Assembly: GCA_046758865.1 (NCBI GenBank)
Contig: JBHIBD010000086.1
Span: 1 to 7,785, forward strand
Origin: JBHIBD01 sp046758865
Lineage (GTDB): Bacteria > Planctomycetota > Brocadiia > Brocadiales > Bathyanammoxibiaceae
Direction of reading: 5' to 3'
Length of the DNA: 7,785 nt
Positions 1-7,100 of this stretch are shown piece by piece. The stretch's first letter is position 1. Every line of letters starts with the position of its first letter. The notes under the pieces were generated by a model that was not told where the DNA came from, made no database searches, and saw nothing but the letters and a program-made list of their open reading frames with translations. A program made the translations under genes and the position numbers.

Positions 1-105
1 GAGCTGGTTATACTCCTTTCTCCCACAATAGTAGGGCCAAGGGCTAGGGACTTCGGCATCGCCAGAAAAAAATACAGGACGCTAAGAAGACAGTTCCCCA
101 GGTAG
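1..105 (+). CDS. Secretin (GspD/PilQ/MshL family), C-terminal end only
   Basis: Partial gene: frame 1 is open from the first base to a TAG stop at 103-105, giving 34 residues. It begins ELVILLSPTIVG, which matches the last beta-strand motif of the secretin domain (family pattern roughly E-L-V-I-L/F-hydrophobic-x-P-x-I-V). A short basic tail rich in Arg/Lys follows. Secretins form the outer-membrane ring through which type II secretion substrates, type IV pili or MSHA pili pass. The ELVILL form looks most like MshL/GspD-type secretins, but 34 residues cannot decide the subfamily. The next gene starts 21 bp downstream, so both are probably in one transcript. The call rests on one motif plus the neighbouring assembly ATPase; the upstream sequence would settle it. 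Confidence 0.72.
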   Translation, partial: ELVILLSPTIVGPRARDFGIARKKYRTLRRQFPR

Positions 106-112
106 TTCTCAA

Positions 113-119
113 AGAGGAG
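113..119 (+). promoter_or_regulatory. Shine-Dalgarno site deciding a TTG start
   Basis: An AGAGGAG-like purine run (AGGAG core at 115-119) sits 7 nt upstream of TTG at 127. No ATG or GTG occurs at a suitable distance, and the TTG gives a complete signal peptide, so this site supports the TTG start. Confidence 0.7.
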
Positions 120-126
120 AGAATAA

Positions 127-1641
127 TTGGGTAAGTTTTTGATTAGACCGAAGACATTCGCAGGGCCTGTAGATGCTCTGGTATTTACTGTTGTGATGCT
201 CTGCTTTATGGGTGACGTCTTTGCTGCCCCTATAAAGGGAGAGAAGGCCTTTGATACCCGTCCGTTAAGTACCGAGACCCTTGAGGCAGAGAAGGCTGTC
301 TCGTCAGAGAAAGATTTCAACGGCAGCCCCCTTAAGATATACGGTGGCAAGGTCACCATCTACCAGGAAAAGGATTTTGACAATAGAAGGCTGCTCAGGC
401 CCAGCCATGAGGCAAAGAAGGCTATCTCACGAGAAAAGGATTTCGATGGTAGTCCCGTTCGAGTGGTTACAGTCAAGACCACCATCTCCCAGGAAAAGGA
501 TTTTGACAATAGAAGGCTGCTCAGGCCCACCCATGAGACAAAAAAGGCTATCTCACGAGAAAAGGATTCCGATGATAGCCCCGTTCGAGTGGTTACAGTC
601 AAGACCACCATCTCCCAGGAAAAGGATTTTGATAATAGAAGGCTGCTCAGGTCTAGCTATGTGGCAGATGCCCTAAGCCTTGATAAAGAGTTTATTGCCC
701 CTGAAGAGATAGTCCCTTCGATGCTTATCTCGGATACCCTGGCCGAGGATTCTCCAAAAGAAAAAGGCTTTACCTCTAGTGTAATGACAGCAATAACAAA
801 GGCCAAAGAGGAGGAAGCCGGATATTTATTGTCGGAACAAGAACAAAAAAAGTTGGCCTATAGTGAGGAGGAAAGACTGAGAGAACTAGAAAAGGTCTTC
901 GGGGTCGTGAGTCCAGAAGTAGCTCCTCCCAAAGTAGCTCCTTCCCGTGAAGGGAGCCTGGCCTTGGAAGAAATAGAAGCGGCACCACCCCGAGAAAAAC
1001 CTGTATCACCCCCTGCTCCAGACTTTGCGGAAGGGCTTTCCACAAACGAGAAGGTCGTCTATCACTTCAATATGGGGGTCTTTTACCAGAAGCAAGGGGA
1101 TATCCTCAGAGCTATTGAAGAATATGAGAGGGTACTGGAGATAGACCCCTACAATGCAGAGGTCCACAATAACCTTGGGGTCATTTACAAAGAGAGAGGC
1201 GACCTGGATAAGGCAGTAGAGCACTACCAGCTTGTTGTCTCATTAAATCCGGGTATGGAGGAGGCCCACAATAACCTGGGGGTGATATACTATCTTAGAG
1301 GTAATCACAAAGCGGCAACATCAGAATACAAGAAGGTCTTGCAGATTAATCCTGACAATCTAGTGAGCCGCATAAATCTGGGAATTGTATATAAGGCGCA
1401 GGGACTGGAGCAAAAGGCCATAGATACCTTTGAGGAGGTACTGGCAGTGGACCCCTCCAATCCAGAGGCGAGTTATAATTTGGCAATACTTTATGAAGAA
1501 CTGGTGCATTTGGAGGAGGCAATTTGGTATTACACTAGATTTATTTACAATGCTAATAACGATCACCCTGAGTTGGTTAAGAGGGTAGCCAGGCGTATAG
1601 AGGATCTAAAAGTGACTAGTGGAGAAATACTAAGGGAGTAA
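127..1641 (+). CDS. Exported protein with 42-aa EKDFD repeats and five C-terminal TPRs (MshN-like position)
   Basis: 504 residues from a TTG start chosen for its ribosome-binding site. The N-terminus looks like a Sec signal peptide: basic GKFLIRPK, a hydrophobic stretch at about residues 17-33, and a possible cleavage after VFA near residue 33. It may instead act as an uncleaved anchor. Residues 39-175 hold 42-aa repeats starting at E39, E81, E123 and E165, each built from two half-units that open with an EKxFD-like motif. Then come a charged segment (about 222-258), a proline-rich linker (about 260-300), five 34-residue TPRs (about 310-479) and a capping helix. TPRs bind proteins, so a scaffold or adaptor role is inferred. 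It lies between a secretin and an assembly ATPase, as mshN does in MSHA operons, but the EKDFD region is not one I recognise in MshN. Its end carries the ribosome-binding site of the ATPase gene 4 bp downstream, which suggests translational coupling. Confidence 0.88.
   Translation: MGKFLIRPKTFAGPVDALVFTVVMLCFMGDVFAAPIKGEKAFDTRPLSTETLEAEKAVSSEKDFNGSPLKIYGGKVTIYQEKDFDNRRLLRPSHEAKKAISREKDFDGSPVRVVTVKTTISQEKDFDNRRLLRPTHETKKAISREKDSDDSPVRVVTVKTTISQEKDFDNRRLLRSSYVADALSLDKEFIAPEEIVPSMLISDTLAEDSPKEKGFTSSVMTAITKAKEEEAGYLLSEQEQKKLAYSEEERLRELEKVFGVVSPEVAPPKVAPSREGSLALEEIEAAPPREKPVSPPAPDFAEGLSTNEKVVYHFNMGVFYQKQGDILRAIEEYERVLEIDPYNAEVHNNLGVIYKERGDLDKAVEHYQLVVSLNPGMEEAHNNLGVIYYLRGNHKAATSEYKKVLQINPDNLVSRINLGIVYKAQGLEQKAIDTFEEVLAVDPSNPEASYNLAILYEELVHLEEAIWYYTRFIYNANNDHPELVKRVARRIEDLKVTSGEILRE
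241..651 (+). repeat. 126-bp in-frame tandem repeat encoding 42-aa EKDFD units
   Basis: Units start at 241 (degenerate), 367, 493 and 619 (partial, ending about 651), exactly 126 bp apart. Units 367-492 and 493-618 differ at only 6 of 126 bases by my count. Four of those six change the residue (Ser-Thr, Ala-Thr, Phe-Ser, Gly-Asp). The first 33 bp of the partial unit match with one change. The 42-aa unit is itself two half-units of 22 and 20 residues, each beginning EKDFD or a variant, so there is a nested period. The near identity points to recent duplication by slippage or unequal recombination. Confidence 0.93.
1633..1638 (+). promoter_or_regulatory. Shine-Dalgarno site inside the end of the upstream gene
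   Basis: AGGGAG lies within the last codons of the upstream TPR gene, 7 nt before the ATG at 1646. The stop codon falls between the site and the start, a layout typical of translational coupling. Confidence 0.65.
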
Positions 1642-1645
1642 AGCG

Positions 1646-3391
1646 ATGATTATAGAGACAGGTAAAAAGGAGCTAAGAATTACCCTGGCAGAGATACTGG
1701 TAAGGAAGGGAATGATAACCAAGGACCAGTTGAAGAAGTGTAAAGAAGAGCAGCAGAAGTCTAATACATCCTTTGAGCAGGTTGTCCTTAAGACGGGGCT
1801 GGCCACTCAGGAATCTATTGCTAAGGTATTAGAGTTCTATTACAACGTCCCATATGTGGACCTGGAACACTACGACGTAGACCCGCAGGTAATAAAGGTC
1901 GTGTCAGAGCGGATGGCGCGTCAGTATAAATTCGTGCCTCTCTTTAAGATAGCAAGTACCCTGACTATAGCTATTGCTGACCCCAGGAACCTCTTCGGGA
2001 TTGATGAGATCCGAGACAAGTTAGGCTACGAAATAGAAGTCACGGTATCTTCAGAGGACCAGATACTCCAGGCCCTGGATAGGTATTATGGCAGCACGGC
2101 AGAGGATTTAGGGTCCGTTGTAGACAATATTGTCCGGAAGGAATTAGGCGATGTTGAGGCGGAAGCAGATGTAGAGATAGAGAAGGTCAAGGAGGTGGAC
2201 ATTGATGACACCCTGGGGTCAAAGCAGGATCAAGCCCCGATGGTGAAACTACTAAATATGATACTCCTCCGGGCTGTCAGAGAAGGCGCGAGCGACATCC
2301 ACATTCAGCCCCAGGAAAGTAACATACTCGTCAGGTACAGGGTGGACGGCGTTTTGTATTCGTCCGCAAACCTTCCGAGGAACATCCGTCCTGCCTTAGC
2401 ATCCAGGGTAAAAGTGCTTTCGGGGATGAATATAGCTGAGACCAGGGTGCCACAAGACGGGCGTTTTAAAGTAAAGAACGACGGCAATGATTATGACATC
2501 CGTGTCTCCACAATGCCCACCATTTATGGTGAAACTGTGGTTATGCGTATCCTGGATACAAGCACCGCCGCTATGAAGCTGGAGCAACTGGGGTTTTCGC
2601 AAGAATCTCTTGATACATATCAATCCCTTATAGAAAAGCCTTGCGGCGTCACCCTTATTACAGGGCCGACAGGCAGTGGAAAAACCACTACCCTTTACGC
2701 CTCCCTAAACAAAATTAACGACCCAGAGATAAATATTATGACTGTGGAGGACCCTGTGGAGTACCGCTTAAAGCTAATCCGCCAGACCCAGGTCAACGTC
2801 AAGGCAGGGGTCACCTTTGCCTCCGCAATGAGATCCATCCTCCGTCAGGACCCAGACGTGGTCATGATAGGAGAGATGAGAGATAGGGAGACTGCCGAGA
2901 TAGCCGTTCAGGCCGCTATGACAGGCCACCTGGTCTTCAGCACTCTCCACACCAACGACGCCCCAGGGGCAGTGAGCCGTCTAACAGATATGGGTGTAGA
3001 GCCCTTCCTTATCGCATCTTCTGTAATAGGCGTTGTGGCACAAAGACTAATAAGGACTAATTGCAAACATTGTATTGAGACCTATGTACCTGACGAAAGA
3101 CTGCTAGAGGCCTTAGGATTACAAGGCACATCAAACATAACCTTCTCAAAGGGCAAGGGCTGTAACTATTGCAGGAAGTCGGGATACAAAGGCCGAATAG
3201 GTCTTTACGAGATCCTTGTAATAGACGATAAAATAAGAGACTTAATAATAAATAGAGCTACTCCTCATGCCATTAAGAAGTTCGCCAAAGAGAACCAAAA
3301 TTTTAAGGTACTCCTAGAAGATGGCATAGAGAAGATAAAAAAGGGGTTAACCTCTGTGGAGGAGGTTCTTACAGCTACTTCTGTTACATAG
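1646..3391 (+). CDS. Type II secretion / type IV pilus assembly ATPase (GspE/PilB/MshE family)
   Basis: 581 residues, full length for the family. It is a cytoplasmic hexameric ATPase that drives pilus or pseudopilus assembly at the inner membrane. The N-terminal domain (about 10-150) has the MshEN-type layout: 24-residue motifs at 13-36 and 42-65 separated by 5 residues. An acidic linker (about 155-195) and the second N-domain (about 197-305) follow. The catalytic domain shows Walker A GPTGSGKTT at 340-348, the Asp box around VEDPVE at 367-372, Walker B DPDVVMIGE at 402-410 with E410, and the His box GHLVFSTLHTND at 427-438. Two CxxC pairs (C473/C476 and C506/C509) form the zinc-type tetracysteine element of GspE, PilB and MshE; retraction ATPases (PilT) lack it. 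All catalytic motifs look intact. Position after a secretin and a TPR gene favours an MSHA-like assignment, but GspE or PilB cannot be excluded. No platform-protein gene follows, which is unusual. Confidence 0.96.
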   Translation: MIIETGKKELRITLAEILVRKGMITKDQLKKCKEEQQKSNTSFEQVVLKTGLATQESIAKVLEFYYNVPYVDLEHYDVDPQVIKVVSERMARQYKFVPLFKIASTLTIAIADPRNLFGIDEIRDKLGYEIEVTVSSEDQILQALDRYYGSTAEDLGSVVDNIVRKELGDVEAEADVEIEKVKEVDIDDTLGSKQDQAPMVKLLNMILLRAVREGASDIHIQPQESNILVRYRVDGVLYSSANLPRNIRPALASRVKVLSGMNIAETRVPQDGRFKVKNDGNDYDIRVSTMPTIYGETVVMRILDTSTAAMKLEQLGFSQESLDTYQSLIEKPCGVTLITGPTGSGKTTTLYASLNKINDPEINIMTVEDPVEYRLKLIRQTQVNVKAGVTFASAMRSILRQDPDVVMIGEMRDRETAEIAVQAAMTGHLVFSTLHTNDAPGAVSRLTDMGVEPFLIASSVIGVVAQRLIRTNCKHCIETYVPDERLLEALGLQGTSNITFSKGKGCNYCRKSGYKGRIGLYEILVIDDKIRDLIINRATPHAIKKFAKENQNFKVLLEDGIEKIKKGLTSVEEVLTATSVT

Positions 3392-3400
3392 GGTACAGAC

Positions 3401-4150
3401 ATGACTAGAATTCTAATAATCCTACTTATTACTTTCTTCTTGTTGTCACAAAATGGTTTCTCCCAGGAAGAAATCAATTATCACAACACATTGGCCCTCA
3501 CACTTGCTAAGAAAGGGATGCTGGACGAGGCTGTCTCTAGGTGGAAGAAGGTGATAGAGATGAGTCCCCCCCTAGCTATTCCCCACTATAATCTCGGTCT
3601 GGTGTATCATAAAAAGGGGATGTTAGAAGAGGCCATCTCAGAATATAAAAGGGCCGTAGAACTAGACGAAGACTATACGTTAGCTCACTACAATCTGGGT
3701 AATGCCTACTACCAGAAGGGATTACATGAGCAGGCCCTTTCTCAATGGCAGATGGTTCTGAAGCTAGACCCAAATGACGAGGCCGCAAAGAACAATATCG
3801 AGGTTGTCCAAAGTTTGTTAGCAAAGCGGCCTTCTCCCACGGCGCAGGTCTCAAAGGGCCAGCAAGAGGGAGAGCGTCCAGAAGTGTCAGCATCCTCCAC
3901 TGATGCCCAGGAAAACTTTGACAAGGGTATCGAGAGCCTAAGAGAAAGGAAGGTGGACGATGCAATAAAATTCCTAAAGGAGGTAGTAAGGATCGATCCA
4001 AACTTCCCAAAGGCCTACACAGAATTAGGCAGGGCTTACCATAGAAAGAGAATGTTGGCAGAGGCCATGGCGGCCTACCGAAAGGCCTTGGCACTAGACC
4101 CAAATGATAAAAGGGCTAAATTCTTACTTTCGAGGATTAGGCTGGAGTAA
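3401..4150 (+). CDS. Exported TPR protein, short paralog of the giant TPR gene
   Basis: 249 residues. The ATG lies 9 bp after the ATPase stop with a weak AGGG site 7 nt upstream. Residues 1-22 are a Sec-type signal peptide with a strongly hydrophobic core (ILIILLITFFLL) and possible cleavage after GFS at 21; there is no lipobox cysteine. TPRs 1-3 occupy 25-58, 59-92 and 93-126. A helix (127-143) and a polar linker rich in Pro, Ser, Gln and Glu (about 144-168) follow. TPRs 4-5 occupy about 169-202 and 203-236, then a short capping helix. The protein is probably periplasmic and a protein-binding adaptor; partner unknown. The next gene repeats this plan and aligns without gaps from residue 1: both have a 24-residue leader and then INYHN at 25-29, with about half of residues identical over TPRs 1-3 by eye. 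A duplication origin is therefore likely. Confidence 0.9.
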   Translation: MTRILIILLITFFLLSQNGFSQEEINYHNTLALTLAKKGMLDEAVSRWKKVIEMSPPLAIPHYNLGLVYHKKGMLEEAISEYKRAVELDEDYTLAHYNLGNAYYQKGLHEQALSQWQMVLKLDPNDEAAKNNIEVVQSLLAKRPSPTAQVSKGQQEGERPEVSASSTDAQENFDKGIESLRERKVDDAIKFLKEVVRIDPNFPKAYTELGRAYHRKRMLAEAMAAYRKALALDPNDKRAKFLLSRIRLE

Positions 4151-4177
4151 TTTCACACTTTTCCCGGAGTCGTAAGT

Positions 4178-7100
4178 ATGAAGAAATATTTCCTGATTAT
4201 GGTCATCGCCTTTTCCCTGGAGGGGACCTTCCTGTGGGCGCAGGACGCCATAAACTACCACAATAACCTTGGCCTCGCCTATGTCAGACATGGCCTTCTG
4301 GAAGAGGCAATCATGGAATGGAAGGAGGTCCTAAAACTTAACCCCAATCAACCTGAACCCCATTACAACCTCGGTCTTGCCTATTATCTGAAAGGTCGTT
4401 ATGAAGACGCCCTTCTGGAATATAAAAAGGCTATAGAGATCAGGGGTGATTATATACAGGCGCATCATAACCTGGGAATCCTCTATTACAAAAAGAACCT
4501 TTACGATGACGCTATAACGGAATGGAACGAGGTAATAAGGCTACGCCCTGACGACTCCGAGGCCTATTACGACCTGGGGCTCACCTATTATAAGAAAGGT
4601 CTTTTTGAGAACTCAATCCACAACTTTGAAACCGCCATTGAGTTCGACCCCGATTTTACAGAGGCTTACCATAATCTGGGTCGTATTTACCTGAAAAAGG
4701 GAGACCTGAAGTCTGCCGAAATTGCACTGAAAAAGGTTATAGAGCTTGATCCGTCCTCTGCCAAGGCCCATACAGACCTTGCCCACTTATATACCCAGCA
4801 GGGTATGCGCAACGAGGCTATACCCCATTATAAAAAGGCTGTAGATATAAAGCCATACACCCCCGAACCCCTCACCAATCTAGGGATTCTTTTGGAAGAG
4901 ACAGGGCAGCTCGATGAGGCCATTGTCCACTATGAGGCAGCCATAGATGCCAATCCCCTTTATGTGCCTGCATACTTTAACCTGGGAGGAGTTTATGAAG
5001 GGAGGGGGCAAATGGAGCGGGCTCTTGGGGTATATAAGCAGGCCCTAACCATTAGCCCCGACTCCACTGAGGCACTTCTCGCCATTGCCAGACTTTACTA
5101 CAAAAAGGGTCTTTTTGACGACTCCATTCAATGTCTGCAAAAAGTAGTTAAAAAAATGCCTGGTGAGGCCGAACTCTACTACAACCTGGCCCTTAACTAC
5201 TATCGCACAAATGACCTAGAGGAAGCGATATCACATTTCAATAAGGCTATCTCTATCAATCCTGAGTTTGCAGACGCCTACCACGGTCTGGCCCGCGTCT
5301 ATCTAGAAAGGGGTTTCCTGGACAAGGCTATACTAGAGCTAAAAAAGGCCATCTCGGCCAACCCTTTTGTTGCTGGCTTCCAAAACGACTTGGGGGTTGT
5401 TTATGCCCAGAAAGGGATGTTTGACAAGGCCATTTATTACTATTCCATGGCACAGGAGTTCAACCCTAAAGACCCCATCATCCACTACAATCTTGCTACC
5501 CTCTGGGCACAACATGGGTTACTGGATGAGGCAGAAGCCGGATACGAAAAAGTAGTGGAGATTAACCCCAACAGTGCCTTGGCCTACTCTAGCTTGGGTG
5601 TAATACATAGAATGAAAGGGCGCATAGAAGATGCCATTTCCTCGTGGAAAAAGGCCCTGGAAATAGACCCCAAAAACGCAGAACCTTATGAAAACCTTGC
5701 ATCTACTCTGGCAGAGATGGGAAGGACGGAAGAGGCTCTGGAATATTGGACGCAGGCCATAAAGATAAGCCCCAATAATCCAAACCTCTACACAGGCCTG
5801 GGGTTATGTTACATGGATATGGAGGGTATAGATGAGGCGGTGCAGATGTGGAGAAAGGCGCTGGAAATAAACTCCCAGCACCTCGAGGCACGAGTCCATC
5901 TTGCCCTTGCCTTGGAAAAGAAGGGTTTGGATGATGAAGCCTTTCTGGAGTGGAAAACAATCTTGGAAGCTAATCCGGATAATTTAGTGGCTTACTGGAG
6001 TCTAGGCAGTCTTAGCAGGACCCGTGGGCAAATGGATGAGGCCATAGCTTGGTTTAGGAAGGCGATAGAAATAAGTCCCAATTATTCAGGTGCACACAAG
6101 AGCCTTGCGCAGATTTACGAAGAAAAAGGAGATTTGGCCAAAGCCTTGGGTGAGTGGCAATGGGCAGTAAAGCTTACCCCCGGGGATGCGGAGGCTCATT
6201 ACCGCCTGGGCGAGGTTTATTATAAGTTGGATAGATTGGATGAGGCCCTTTTAGCTTGTAAAAGGGCCTTAGAGCTTGAGCCCAATAACGCAAAGCTCCA
6301 TGCCTCACTGGGTAGATACTATTTGAAGAGGGGAGAGGCAGGGACAACTGAGGCCGTCAAGGCACATATAAAGGCCCTAACACTAGACCCCAAGCTGGCA
6401 GAGTCTCACTACAGCCTTGGCCTCATCTATCAAGAGAAGGGTCTTTATGATGTAGCTATGAGGGAATTCTTCATGGCTAAAGAGGAAAACCCAGACAACC
6501 CAGAAATCCGCAGAGTCCTGGGAAAAGCCTTGGCAAAGCAGGGAAGGCTTGATGAGGCTATTAAGGAATATCAAGATGCTTTAGAGATGGGCCCTGGGGA
6601 TGAAGAGCTATATTATCAACTGGGTCTGGTTTATACTGAAAAAGGGATGCTGGATGTCGCCTTGCAGCAGTATCTCAAGGCAGTAGAGATTAATCCTCAA
6701 TTTTCTATGGCGTATTATGAGGCAGGCAATATTTATGGACGAAAAGGTAGGCTGGTAGAGGGAGTTACCGCCTATCGGAAGGCGCTGGAGATAAACCCTC
6801 ATCTTCCACGAATTCACCGTGCCATGGCAGACCTCTATGCCGCTAAGGGATTCCTACAAGAGGCAACCACTTATTACTTAAACGCCCTAGAACTTAGTCC
6901 AAAAGAGGCCGACCTTCTCTCCGACCTGGCATCCCTTTTTAGGCAAAAAGGAGATTTTGACAGTGCGGTAGGCTACTACAAGGAGGCCCTGGAAATACGT
7001 CCCGGTGATTCAGAATTGCACTGTCTTCTGGGGCATGTCTATCGAGAAAAAGGCTTAGCGGAAGAAGCTGTTTCAGAGTATCAAAAGGCCTTGGATTTAG

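Noticed and set aside
127..228. Possible lipoprotein signal in the first TPR protein (Cys at residue 26)
   Set aside because: The residues before it are VML, not a lipobox (small residue at -1), and the hydrophobic stretch continues beyond the cysteine to a better signal-peptidase I site near residue 33.
360..611. Minus-strand 83-aa repetitive open frame
   Set aside because: Antisense shadow of the same 126-bp repeat. The absence of stops is copied with each unit and there is no independent coding evidence.
241..651. Regular direct repeats considered as a CRISPR-like or satellite array
   Set aside because: Units are 126 bp, head to tail with no spacers, and stay in frame with a protein, so they are a coding repeat.
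281..676. Overlapping 131-aa open frame on the plus strand inside the EKDFD gene, itself repetitive
   Set aside because: Its repeats are the shadow of the 126-bp repeat read in another frame. It is Arg-rich and low in complexity, has no ribosome-binding site, and the main frame has a signal peptide and TPRs.
3576..4103. Minus-strand 175-aa open frame
   Set aside because: Lies wholly antisense to the TPR gene at 3401-4150. The translation is rich in Pro, Leu, Ser and Arg without a recognisable domain, as expected opposite TPR codons.
4151..4177. The largest gap of the downstream block (27 bp) as a promoter or terminator
   Set aside because: No inverted repeat with a T-run and no room for -35/-10 elements. 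It contains only the CGGAG ribosome-binding site for the giant gene.
5367..5555. Plus-strand 62-aa open frame within the giant TPR gene
   Set aside because: Out of frame with the continuous TPR reading. The 34-residue phase of the giant is unbroken across it, so it is neither a frameshift product nor a separate gene.
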